A stretch of 6,464 bases of DNA, from the NCBI GenBank assembly GCA_014523695.1, contig JAATVS010000594.1, positions 1 to 6,464 of the forward strand, given 5' to 3'. The notes below the pieces were generated by a model. The model did not search any database, had not been told where the DNA came from, and was given only the letters and a program-made list of their open reading frames with translations. A program made the position numbers and the translations under genes. The stretch's first letter is position 1. Each line of letters starts with the position of its first letter. This document shows positions 1 through 5,612 of this stretch, in pieces. Source of the stretch: Nitrososphaerales archaeon TH5895. GTDB taxonomy: Archaea; Thermoproteota; Nitrososphaeria; Nitrososphaerales; Nitrososphaeraceae.

Positions 1-96
1 GCACTAGGACGTGACTTTATACAAGCCGTTGCACCTTATATGCATGAGAATTTGATAAGACAAGACTACCTATTGACACTGGCGCTGAAGGCGTAG
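1..96 (+). CDS. C-terminal end of an unrecognised protein (partial)
   Basis: The frame beginning at base 1 is open for 31 codons and ends at TAG 94-96. The 5' part lies outside the window. The visible tail, which includes GRDFIQAVAPYMHENLIRQD and ends LALKA, has a normal mix of charged, aromatic and aliphatic residues and looks like the closing helices of a soluble protein. I do not recognise the family and assign no function. The other two frames of this strand give no equally plausible peptide. Nothing follows it on the same strand for about 300 bases, so it is probably the last gene of its transcript. Confidence is limited by the short visible length. Confidence 0.5.
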   Translation, partial: ALGRDFIQAVAPYMHENLIRQDYLLTLALKA

Positions 97-217
97 GTTG
101 AATCTTTGATCAGATAGCTTGCCACGATAGCTATCTATCAGTTTAAAGCATAAAACCGATAGATTACGTTTACAGAACATTTGCACTGTAAAAACCAGAG
201 CAAGGGATAGGGGTTGT

Positions 218-282
218 TACTAGTTAGAGTGTAAATCGCGATTTACAACCATACGAGATGATGTTATCGATTATAACTAGTA
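218..282. repeat. Nested palindrome: 18-bp perfect dyad inside a 9-bp inverted repeat
   Basis: TGTAAATCGCGATTTACA at 230-247 is an exact palindrome (two 9-base half-sites, no spacer). It lies between TACTAGTTA at 218-226 and its exact reverse complement TAACTAGTA at 274-282. A third small dyad, GTTAT 263-267 / ATAAC 273-277, overlaps the right arm. A symmetric site of this size suits binding by a homodimeric DNA-binding protein. It is about 155 bases upstream of the small secreted-protein gene, which is far for an archaeal operator that acts at the TATA box. Confidence 0.5.
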
Positions 283-368
283 TTTGTTAGGTATAAACCA
301 GGGTTGTGTCAGGCATCATAGGAGTGCAAGCGTTGAAAATTGATAGGCGGGAAGTGACATCCCATAAT

Positions 369-377
369 GTATATAAT
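369..377 (+). promoter_or_regulatory. TATA-box-like element for the small secreted-protein gene
   Basis: The AT-only core ATATAA (371-376) within GTATATAAT lies 26-31 bases before the ATG at 402. Archaeal transcription usually starts about 25 bases after the TATA box, so the transcript would begin at or very near the start codon. No convincing Shine-Dalgarno precedes the ATG, which agrees with a leaderless message. Confidence 0.5.
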
Positions 378-401
378 GAACATCTTAACTTGGAGACTTT
401 A

Positions 402-724
402 ATGAAAAAGACCATACTTATGGGACTAATTGTTGGGCCATTGCCAGCGCCATTGTCGCGTCAAGCGTAGTGCCATTAGCACAAGCGACTATAGAAGAGA
501 ATCTGATGGGTAGCGAAACATCGGAAAATGCAAAAGATAAGTCATTCTCTGAAGGGAGTATGGGGGATCATTCTGAGGCCGGCGGCGCAGCTGGAGATCC
601 ACCTTATGATGGCGATAACAAGAAAGGACGTGATGGATTGGCTAATGCCCTACCAAGAGATGGCCCAGATCATCCAAGCGAAGTAATAGCCGGTCTATGT
701 GGAGACGAAGGACAAAACTGTTGA
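402..724 (+). pseudogene. Small secreted acidic protein, frame broken in the signal peptide
   Basis: From ATG 402 the frame reads MKKTILMGLIVG and then runs into a stop at 468-470. From about base 437 the next frame (that of the stop at 722-724) reads AIASAIVASSVVPLAQA followed by TIEENLMGSETSEN and onward. Joined, the two halves make a textbook signal peptide (Lys-Lys start, about 22 hydrophobic residues, A-Q-A cleavage motif) on a mature domain of about 79 residues. One extra G in the GGG run at 435-437 would restore a 107-residue protein. The mature part is rich in Gly, Asp, Glu and Asn and ends in a Cys-containing tail (GLCGDEGQNC), so it is probably exported. I do not recognise the family. 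It could be a true pseudogene, a sequencing error in a homopolymer, or programmed frameshifting. The alternative GTG start at 470 would give an 84-residue protein without a signal and fits less well. A promoter lies just upstream. Confidence 0.6.
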
Positions 725-769
725 AAGTAAACACTCACACATATTTTTTTGTGCAAAGCCGTACTTTCA
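722..769 (+). terminator. Hairpin and T-run at the end of the small secreted-protein gene
   Basis: TGAAAGTA (722-729, beginning at the stop codon) is exactly complementary to TACTTTCA (762-769). The 32-base loop contains seven consecutive T residues (744-750), themselves within a small CACA/TGTG dyad. Archaeal RNA polymerase stops readily in T-runs in the non-template strand, so 744-750 is the likely termination site. The outer stem may instead be a 3'-end structure of read-through RNA. Confidence 0.45.
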
Positions 770-917
770 GTTGTACTGACGAAGGAAGAAATGTTTTGGT
801 TATCTTGAACCCTAAATTATGACACGGTTGAAATTTCACCCAAATCCCTCTGGGCTCACGTCAATCTTGTTCTCACATGTCAATATATTAACGCCTATTA
901 TCAAGTCATAATCCCTT

Positions 918-975
918 AGCGACCGAATCGAACCCGCATACTAATGGGTTCCGAAGCCCACCGGACCCGCTAATC
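918..975 (-). pseudogene. Defective tRNA-like sequence (Arg-TCG or Pro-CGG type)
   Basis: Read on the minus strand, 933-937 is GCGGG followed by TTCGATT (932-926), a normal T-stem 5' strand and T-loop. Upstream of it, 959-946 reads GGGCTTCGGAACCC, an anticodon-arm-like hairpin, and TAGCGGG before that resembles a D-arm. The T-stem 3' strand (expected CCCGC) is missing: the T-loop runs directly into CGGTCGCT, which looks like an acceptor 3' strand. The anticodon loop has eight bases instead of seven, so the anticodon could be read as TCG (Arg) or CGG (Pro). No matching acceptor 5' strand (GCGACCG) is visible upstream. This fits a decayed tRNA gene or a remnant left by an integration event, not a working tRNA. 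A chance resemblance cannot be excluded. Confidence 0.4.
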
Positions 976-1375
976 CTATGGATTCAAATAATTCTTGGTT
1001 GTATAAGATTAGATAAAAATGGCTATATTATTTCCTTCTAGGTTAAGTGCAATCATCTAAAAACTCTATTAAAGTAATAAACCGGGTCAACAGATAACCA
1101 TTAAAAAAACTATTAGATTTATTTCCAGGTTGTCGATGCCTCAGAAATCTTGTTACTGATTTAGTTTACCCTCTTCCTTTCTTAGACTATCCATTACAGT
1201 GTACAGATGTATGATACCAAAATGGGGATCTATTTTTTTACAATACTTGGGGAAGCTGAGTCGATAGCAGGAAATTTGGACCTCAAGACGGAACCATAAG
1301 TGACTAGATGATTCTACGGCGTTATAGACATGGACGGGGACATCAACAATACACAGCACTGGGTCTAACAACATA

Positions 1376-1382
1376 CTTATTA
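1376..1382 (+). promoter_or_regulatory. Possible TATA box of the MBL-fold gene
   Basis: CTTATTA lies 23-29 bases before ATG 1405, the expected distance for a leaderless archaeal transcript. There is no purine-rich Shine-Dalgarno between it and the start (the sequence is GACATTTTTC), which supports a leaderless message. The match to a TATA consensus is only moderate. Confidence 0.35.
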
Positions 1383-1404
1383 GTAGCGGTGGCTGACATT
1401 TTTC

Positions 1405-2325
1405 ATGAAGACAAATATAGCGCGGTATTCTTTAGTAGCCGCCGCTTCTATCCTCTTTTATACTCTTTTCTCGGACCTTGCATACTCGCAGGCTCCAGAC
1501 TATGAGCTCCAAGAAATCAAGCCCGGCGTATATGTGGTATCTGCAGGCGGATCCAACTCTATATTCTTGGTGACTCAGGAGGGAGTTGTTGTGGTCGATG
1601 CGCCGCCAGCGATAGGTGACAAGATATTTGCGGCAGTGTCTAATGTCACAGATAAGCCTATCACTCACCTGATATACAGTCACGCCCACAAAGACCACAT
1701 AGGCGCTGCCAACCTATTTGAAAATGTCACAATAATCGCTCATAACGAAACCGCCAAAATTCTGAATGAAAGAAACGACACGAATAGACCGGTGCCGGAC
1801 ATGAATTTCTCAAAGCAGATGAACTTACCAATAGGCGACCAAGTTCTCCAGCTCCGGTACCCTGGCCCATACCACCAACAGGGCAATATCTTTGTTTATC
1901 TCCCTGAAGACAAAGTTCTGATGGCAGTAGACAATGTTGTGCCCGGCGGCCTCCTGTGGAAACACCTTGGCGTTACTCCCGACGTGCCCGCCTTAATCAA
2001 ATCGATTGAACAGGCTCTGGCTTTGGACTTTGACGTTTTTGTGGGGGGACACGGCCAGCCTGGTACAAAGCAAGATATCTTAGTACAGCAAGAGTACGTA
2101 AACGATCTGCGCGAAAACGCCAAGGCAGCCCTAAATGAAGTCAATCGCACAGAGGTCATTCAAGGCATAAATGGTAGCAACGCGATAACCGAGGCATACT
2201 TTAACGCCCTTACAAAATCGTGCGCCGATAAGATAGATGCAGAATGGCAAGGCAAGCTGGAAGGAGTAGGTGTATGGACAGATGAGCACTGTGAAAGGAT
2301 GATAATTAGCGAAAGAGTTGATTAA
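1405..2325 (+). CDS. Exported MBL-fold metallo-hydrolase
   Basis: This is a 306-residue protein of the metallo-beta-lactamase superfamily, whose members use one or two metal ions (often zinc) to hydrolyse varied substrates. Residues 1-28 form a signal peptide (positive N-terminus, hydrophobic VAAASILFYTLF, cleavage likely after AYS). The MBL core covers about 35-220. The full metal set is visible: HAHKDH at 93-98 (H93, H95, D97, H98), H157 in PGPYHQQGN, D176 in LMAVDNV and H216 in GGHG. The protein should therefore be catalytically competent. The C-terminal 80 or so residues are helical, with cysteines at 273 and 296 that could form a disulfide. Seven Asn-X-Ser/Thr sequons (N80, N107, N114, N124, N134, N247, N256) fit an externally displayed archaeal glycoprotein. 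The layout resembles periplasmic MBL hydrolases of the subclass-B-like or quinoprotein-relay type; the substrate cannot be told from sequence. The gene stands alone, with a weak TATA-like element and a hairpin after the stop. Confidence 0.93.
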   Translation: MKTNIARYSLVAAASILFYTLFSDLAYSQAPDYELQEIKPGVYVVSAGGSNSIFLVTQEGVVVVDAPPAIGDKIFAAVSNVTDKPITHLIYSHAHKDHIGAANLFENVTIIAHNETAKILNERNDTNRPVPDMNFSKQMNLPIGDQVLQLRYPGPYHQQGNIFVYLPEDKVLMAVDNVVPGGLLWKHLGVTPDVPALIKSIEQALALDFDVFVGGHGQPGTKQDILVQQEYVNDLRENAKAALNEVNRTEVIQGINGSNAITEAYFNALTKSCADKIDAEWQGKLEGVGVWTDEHCERMIISERVD

Positions 2326-2356
2326 CTTCCTCTTCATTTCAGCTCATCCATTGGCC

Positions 2357-2379
2357 ACATTTGGCACTTTACCAAATGT
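2357..2379 (+). terminator. Inverted repeat downstream of the MBL-fold gene
   Basis: ACATTTGG (2357-2364) and CCAAATGT (2372-2379) form a perfect 8-bp stem with a 7-base loop, 32 bases after the MBL stop codon. The pyrimidine-rich stretch CTTCCTCTTCATTTC immediately after the stop (about 2326-2340) may be the actual termination signal. ATTTGGC at 2359-2365 can also pair with GCCAAAT at 2394-2400, giving a competing fold. Confidence 0.4.
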
Positions 2380-2409
2380 TAGTCCTATTAGCTGCCAAAT
2401 TCTACTATT

Positions 2410-2679
2410 CATTACCTGAAACCACCTGAGGACGCTTAACCGTGCTGGGAGAACTAGGACAATTTCAGACTTGAGCATAATGGCAAACTAAAGCAATTAC
2501 TCCATTTGCTAAGGAAGGATCCCCACATCCTCATCGTAAGAGAACACCCTATCGTTATGAAATGGAATCCAGATCCTAAGGTGTCAAAAGAGGGGGTTAA
2601 TGACGATGCTAACGTCCATTTTCAAGACCCACATGGAAAAACTAACTCGATAGATTCTACAACTAACTCTCTTGATTAA
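2410..2679 (+). pseudogene. Coding remnant of an unrecognised protein
   Basis: One frame is open from 2458 to TAA 2677-2679 and reads as a natural protein: DNFRLEHNGKLKQLLHLL, then RKDPHILIVREHPIVMKWNP, then DPKVSKEGVNDDANVHFQ and a Ser/Thr-rich tail. It has no suitable start: the first ATG is at 2557, which would leave a 40-residue stub. In the same frame further upstream, YLKPPEDA appears, separated by two in-frame stops (TAA at about 2437-2439, TAG at 2455-2457). I read this as the 3' portion of a decayed gene. I do not recognise the family. The last codons overlap a 15-bp direct repeat (ATAGATTCTACAACT at 2650-2664 and 2680-2694), so the C-terminus has been partly duplicated. Confidence 0.4.
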
Positions 2680-2694
2680 ATAGATTCTACAACT
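2650..2694. repeat. 15-bp direct repeat, 30-bp period
   Basis: ATAGATTCTACAACT occurs at 2650-2664 and again at 2680-2694. The spacer AACTCTCTTGATTAA carries the stop codon of the coding remnant. Just upstream, AACTAACTC (2640-2648) recurs at 2661-2669. The pattern is that of a short tandem duplication by slippage, and it keeps the reading frame. Confidence 0.6.
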
Positions 2695-2746
2695 TAATTT
2701 ACTACTAACTATATTATGGGTCTAGCAAATCAGTATCACAAATTGA

Positions 2747-3029
2747 ACTTTACCTCCTAGGTTTCCAGTTTTTCATAGCAAATATCTCCAAGAAAAGTGG
2801 TTTATGCTACCTTCTTCTGGTAAGATGGGAAACGAGATAAGCAGATTTTGATCTTAATGGTATGAACTTGGATTGGATTATAATTATACTTGTCCAACAG
2901 AACATAAATACAGATGGTTGGATTGGAGGAGGACACCTGAGAGAACTCCGTCACTTCAAATTACAAAATTCCAAGGGAGAGGAAACCTCATATATTTTGC
3001 TATCTTACCGCTATAGAAGACGCAAATGA
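2747..3029 (+). pseudogene. Frameshifted coding remnant of an unrecognised protein
   Basis: The frame open from 2747 reads HSKYLQEKWFMLPSSGKM then GNEISRF and meets TGA at 2849-2851, next to a TTTT run (2846-2849). Dropping one T lets it continue as DLNGMNLDWIIIILVQQ, NINTDGWIGGGHLRELRHFK and NSKGEETSYILLSYRYRRRK, ending at TGA 3027-3029. The two halves join smoothly, so this is probably one gene broken by a +1 frameshift. The 3' part alone could run as a 55-residue ORF from ATG 2862. I do not recognise the family. Its last 30 bases overlap, tail to tail, the end of the decayed minus-strand propeller gene. It may be the continuation of the remnant ending at 2679, but nothing shows this directly. 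Confidence 0.4.
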
Positions 3030-3817
3030 AGATCCTTCACCGTCACTTAGATTTTGGTCATTGCTAAATGTAACTCCTGCATTAGTACTACTTCTAAATA
3101 GAATATCGAAGTTTCCAGGGGATTTATCCATCCATGTTTCGTACGTGTTATCTTGAGCCAAAGTTGTCGTTGATATGTCCGGATTAGATGAGGCACCTAT
3201 ATTGTCACTGAGATTCCTGGCTTCTTCGAATGCTACTAGGTCAATACTTCTAAAAGTTATATCTAAGTTAAACTCTTGTGAAAGCAGAATTGCCGACCAG
3301 ACGATGTAGACATTAATTTGAAATGCTGTTATTGCTCCTCGCTGCGGGGAATCATCATCAGCACTTAGAACTTGTGCCTCTCCAAATGGGAACCCGCCGT
3401 CACTACTTTTTCTATAGATCATCTCTTGACCTTGCTCTAGATCCGGATAAATGAAATGTACACTTTATCCAAATTCGGCTAGTGTGGGGACCTCAGAGGT
3501 AGCTGCAGTATTACATAGATCCTTGGGTCTTCGAAACTTGCTCCTTGAGTTATACTTCTTCTATAGAATACTTCATTATTACCTAGTGAGATATCCAGCC
3601 ATACAAAATAAACATTGTTACTAAACGTAGCTACTTTTGGTACCGTTGAACTACCAAGAGTGTCACTCAAATTTAGTGCTTCTTCAAATGTTACTCCTAC
3701 ATCTGTACTTCTTTTATAGAATATTTTACCACCTTGTGCTTCAGGATTGTCTGCTAAACTATCTTGCCAAACAACGTATATATTATTTCCAGCAGCAGCT
3801 ATTGCTGTAGGTTGAAT
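3000..3817 (-). pseudogene. Decayed beta-propeller (sialidase/BNR-like repeat) protein
   Basis: Minus-strand frames together encode at least five repeats of about 50-55 residues, each following the pattern NNVYxVW...D...(I/V)FYRRS(T/S)DGGxxFxxxxNLS. Examples are AAGNNIYVVWQDSLADN with IFYKRSTDVGVTFEEALNLS, SNNVYFVWLDISLGNNEVFY, and DILFRSSTNAGVTFSNDQNL. Such repeats form blades of exported beta-propeller proteins, which Nitrososphaera-type archaea often carry; enzymatic sialidase activity is not implied. The gene is broken: there is no start codon before a stop at 3818-3820, a frameshift lies at about 3519-3528 (after RRSITQGASFEDP the reading moves to DLCNTAATSEVPTLAEFG), and an in-frame TAA lies at 3465-3467. 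The last repeat stops abruptly at the TAG 3000-3002. Separate ORFs at 3479-3670 and 3000-3422 are only fragments. No signal peptide is present, so the 5' end has been lost, apparently at about 3818. Confidence 0.75.
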
Positions 3818-3895
3818 TCAATTTGATAGCAGTCTGAAGCAGTAAATTACAAGAAATAGCATGTCGATATCACACAATTACACATGATAACAATA

Positions 3896-3906
3896 GATAA
3901 ATCTTA
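3896..3906 (+). promoter_or_regulatory. TATA-like element of the HTH/coiled-coil gene
   Basis: GATAAATCTTA lies 26-36 bases before ATG 3932 in a very AT-rich stretch. A purine-rich GAAAGG at 3915-3920 sits 11 bases before the start and could be a weak Shine-Dalgarno if transcription starts earlier. A nearer ATG at 3925 opens only a four-codon frame. Confidence 0.35.
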
Positions 3907-3931
3907 TGTAAATAGAAAGGATATATGAACA

Positions 3932-4696
3932 ATGGATAGAAAGCAAAAGGAAGCTCTGGTGCTAGCATTATTAGAAAAGGGAAAAACTTACAGAGAGATC
4001 GCAAGAGAGGCAGGGGTGTCTCCAAATACGATTAAGGCAATTGCGAATAAAGCTGGTATTGACGAATCTACTTCGATATCCTCTAGAGCCTTCGAACTAT
4101 ACGTACAACAAAAGTCGCCTGTGGAAGTAGCTATCACGTTAAACATGGAAGCTAAAGAGGCAATACGTTATCATCAAGAATACTTCATGCTTTTAGGACT
4201 TACTGAATTCACTAGGGCCTACTTAGAGATCAAAGATTATCTGTGGCCGTTTGTGAACCTTGTCAAACTAGTTCAGTATTCGGGATTGAGTAACGGTGAA
4301 GTAGTAGCGCTACTCAAGATCGCAAATGGATATCTTCCCAGGGTTAGACTAGAATATGATAGACTCCAAGCTGAATTAAATTCATTGAAAGCCGAAATAA
4401 ACAATTCAGTTCGAACCTATCAGGATTTTTGTAACCGTAATCTAGAAATGAACAAGAGAATAAATGAGCTCCAGCTGATTGTCGATGAATTAGAGGCCAG
4501 AAGGACTAAATTGAAGAAGACTACTACTGAGTCCAATCATCACATAGCAGAATTTCAAGAAAGCAATGCAGAAAATGATAATCTCAATCTAGAAATGGAA
4601 CAAGAGGTAGTTAGGTTAATAAACGATCTATCAAGGCCGCCGTCAAATATAGCAATAAATTATCATTCAGACGAAAATGATACATTTCGTTCTTAA
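3932..4696 (+). CDS. HTH-domain, coiled-coil protein (thaumarchaeal family)
   Basis: This is a 254-residue predicted DNA-binding protein, cytoplasmic, with no signal peptide or membrane segment. Residues 1-42 form a helix-turn-helix of the resolvase/MarR-like type: a helix (KEALVLALLEKGK), then TYREIAREAGVSPNTIKAIA at 19-38 as the turn and recognition helix. Residues 50-135 form a second helical domain with the hallmark KSPVEVAITLNM (61-72) and a YxxLLGL stretch. Residues about 137-232 are heptad-rich coiled coil (YDRLQAELNSLKAEI, NKRINELQLIVDELEARR), suggesting dimerisation. The tail from 233 is polar and probably disordered. The KSPVEVAI domain with N-terminal HTH and C-terminal coiled coil is, from my knowledge of these genomes, a multi-copy family in soil Thaumarchaeota, often near mobile or variable DNA; its targets are unknown to me. 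It stands alone, directly after a truncated pseudogene. ATG 3932 is the first start in the frame and includes the whole HTH. Confidence 0.88.
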   Translation: MDRKQKEALVLALLEKGKTYREIAREAGVSPNTIKAIANKAGIDESTSISSRAFELYVQQKSPVEVAITLNMEAKEAIRYHQEYFMLLGLTEFTRAYLEIKDYLWPFVNLVKLVQYSGLSNGEVVALLKIANGYLPRVRLEYDRLQAELNSLKAEINNSVRTYQDFCNRNLEMNKRINELQLIVDELEARRTKLKKTTTESNHHIAEFQESNAENDNLNLEMEQEVVRLINDLSRPPSNIAINYHSDENDTFRS

Positions 4697-4779
4697 TCCA
4701 CCTCATTACCGTCCTCAAATGAGTCATCCTATTGACATTCTTTCTATCCCGTAGAGGAATGATTTACTATGTATCGGTT

Positions 4780-4802
4780 GGATTAAAATGCTGTTTTAAT
4801 TC
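4780..4802 (+). terminator. Hairpin downstream of the HTH gene
   Basis: ATTAAAA (4782-4788) and TTTTAAT (4794-4800) form a perfect 7-bp stem with loop TGCTG, extendable by a G-T and a G-C pair. T-rich sequence follows (TCTTTTGTACTCTGTTTTAG). It lies about 85 bases after the HTH stop codon and is the best candidate 3' end for that transcript. Confidence 0.35.
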
Positions 4803-5009
4803 TTTTGTACTCTGTTTTAGTTCGGAATACAGATCAGGTCCAGGAATAGTACGAAAATTCATTGAATGCCATTGAGGATAGCCAAGTTACGGAATGCCTT
4901 TTAAACATGAAAAGTTGTTCTGCGATAAAGTTTCACATGAAGGGCGTTCAGTGCTTTGACTTTCTTCATGCTTCGGGGACCATGCACTTACCGATTCTAA
5001 TGGGAAAAA

Positions 5010-5017
5010 TATTTATA
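5010..5017 (+). promoter_or_regulatory. TATA box of the rps24e-rps27ae operon
   Basis: TATTTATA is a good archaeal TATA box, centred 28 bases before the TTG start of rps24e. It would place the transcript start at about 5038-5042, making the message leaderless. That would leave the Shine-Dalgarno-like AGGAGA at 5028-5033 outside the transcript, so either the true start site is further upstream or the AGGAGA is not used. Confidence 0.5.
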
Positions 5018-5041
5018 GATAATCATTAGGAGAGAAGGCTG

Positions 5042-5422
5042 TTGTCGCAAGAAGTAGTTGGCCTGTCAGATAGGGCAAATATACTGTTGAATAGGCGTGA
5101 AATAATGGTACTTTTCAGGGAACAGGCCGGCAAATTGAGAAGAACTGAAGCATCAGAAATGGTCGCCAAAAAGTTTGGGTTAAGCAAGAATTGCGTCATT
5201 CCTATGAATATGAAAAGTGAAAGAGGCAAAAAGGATTTGATCGGAACGTTCTACGCATTCAATACCGAGGAGGAAGCCAAAAATCAACTTCCTCGGTACA
5301 GATTATTGAGAAATCTGTCTAAGAATGAAAGAAAGAAGTTGATCGATGAGGAAAAAGCCGCGAAATTAAAGGCGAAACAGGCTGCCTCTTCGGAGACGAA
5401 GGGTTCAGGTAGAGGAAGATAG
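5042..5422 (+). CDS. rps24e: 30S ribosomal protein S24e
   Basis: This is a structural protein of the small ribosomal subunit, found in archaea and eukaryotes but not bacteria. The 126-residue product has the S24e core at about 8-95: ANILLNRREIMVLFREQ matches the conserved N-P-L-L-N-R-K-E opening strand, followed by the RRTEASEMVAKKFGLSKNCV helix, the loop rich in basic residues (MKSERGKKDLIGTFYAF), and EEAKNQLPRYRLLRN near the core's end. The remainder is a Lys/Ala-rich C-terminal extension ending in SGRGR, longer than in most archaeal S24e but plausible for rRNA contact. The start is TTG, because no ATG or GTG lies upstream in a position that suits the family; AGGAGA is 8 bases before it. 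It is followed after one base by rps27ae, the conserved archaeal order. Other genes that often sit nearby in archaea (spt4 and rpoE' upstream, kae1 downstream) are absent here. Confidence 0.95.
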   Translation: MSQEVVGLSDRANILLNRREIMVLFREQAGKLRRTEASEMVAKKFGLSKNCVIPMNMKSERGKKDLIGTFYAFNTEEEAKNQLPRYRLLRNLSKNERKKLIDEEKAAKLKAKQAASSETKGSGRGR

Positions 5423-5423
5423 T

Positions 5424-5612
5424 TTGGCAAAAACTAACACAGGATCTGTTAACAGATTTTACAAAATTGACGGCGATAAGGCAACCAGGCTAAAGAAGGA
5501 TTGCCCTAGATGTGGAAAGGGAGTGTTTATGGCTGAACATAAGGATAGACTAAGCTGCGGAAAATGTGGATTCACTGAGTTTAGTAAGAAGGATAACACG
5601 AAAGCAGCTTAG
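5424..5612 (+). CDS. rps27ae: 30S ribosomal protein S27ae
   Basis: This is a small zinc-binding protein of the 30S subunit, 62 residues, the normal size for archaeal S27ae (the eukaryotic form is made as a ubiquitin fusion, which is absent here). The zinc ribbon is visible as C27-P-R-C30 and C45-G-K-C48, with the aromatic-basic N-terminal stretch RFYKIDGDKATRLKKDCPRC before it and the conserved CGFTEF after the second pair. The start is TTG at 5424, one base after the rps24e stop, so the genes are almost certainly co-transcribed and translationally coupled; the purine-rich end of rps24e (GTAGAGGAAG) can act as its ribosome binding site. No third gene follows in the operon. Confidence 0.96.
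   Translation: MAKTNTGSVNRFYKIDGDKATRLKKDCPRCGKGVFMAEHKDRLSCGKCGFTEFSKKDNTKAA

Larger units (their letters stand above)
97..401. other. Intergenic region rich in dyad symmetry
   Basis: I find no coding sequence here. The stretch holds repeated GATAG/CTATC motifs: direct GATAGCT copies at 113-119 and 126-132, and an inverted pair ATCTATC 133-139 / GATAGAT 158-164. It also holds a perfect 18-bp palindrome at 230-247 and a 9-bp inverted repeat around it (218-226 / 274-282). The TATA-like element for the following small gene lies near its right end. Regulator binding sites or a structured non-coding RNA are both possible; the sequence does not decide between them. Confidence 0.5.
725..1404. other. 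Long intergenic region, no convincing gene
   Basis: Apart from the terminator-like T-run at its left edge, the tRNA-like remnant at about 918-975 and the TATA-like element at the right edge, I see no supported feature. A minus-strand frame at 1153-1374 would encode 73 residues, but it has no recognisable domain. Short + strand frames here are broken by stops. Confidence 0.4.
4697..5041. other. Intergenic region before the ribosomal genes
   Basis: No convincing gene. It holds a hairpin at 4780-4802 and, at the right end, the promoter of rps24e. A 40-residue frame from ATG 4907 to TAG 5027-5029 exists but has no recognisable features and would cover the rps24e promoter, so I do not call it. 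Confidence 0.4.

Noticed and set aside
918..975. A functional tRNA gene
   Set aside because: The T-stem cannot form, the anticodon loop has eight bases, and no acceptor 5' strand is visible, so it is listed as a remnant only.
1153..1374. Minus-strand 73-residue ORF starting with ATG near the MBL gene
   Set aside because: It has no recognisable domain, and its start lies on the presumed MBL promoter with no room for a second one. It may be a remnant but cannot be supported.
1308..1505. + strand 65-residue ORF overlapping the start of the MBL gene
   Set aside because: It is out of frame with the MBL signal peptide, which is clearly the coding frame from 1405, so this is a shadow.
1432..2337. 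Minus-strand ORFs opposite the MBL gene
   Set aside because: They are antisense shadows of a strongly supported gene, with implausible composition.
4907..5029. 40-residue + strand frame upstream of rps24e
   Set aside because: It overlaps the TATA box and Shine-Dalgarno-like site of rps24e and has no recognisable motif.
5026..5229. Minus-strand ORF opposite rps24e
   Set aside because: It is antisense to a conserved ribosomal protein gene.
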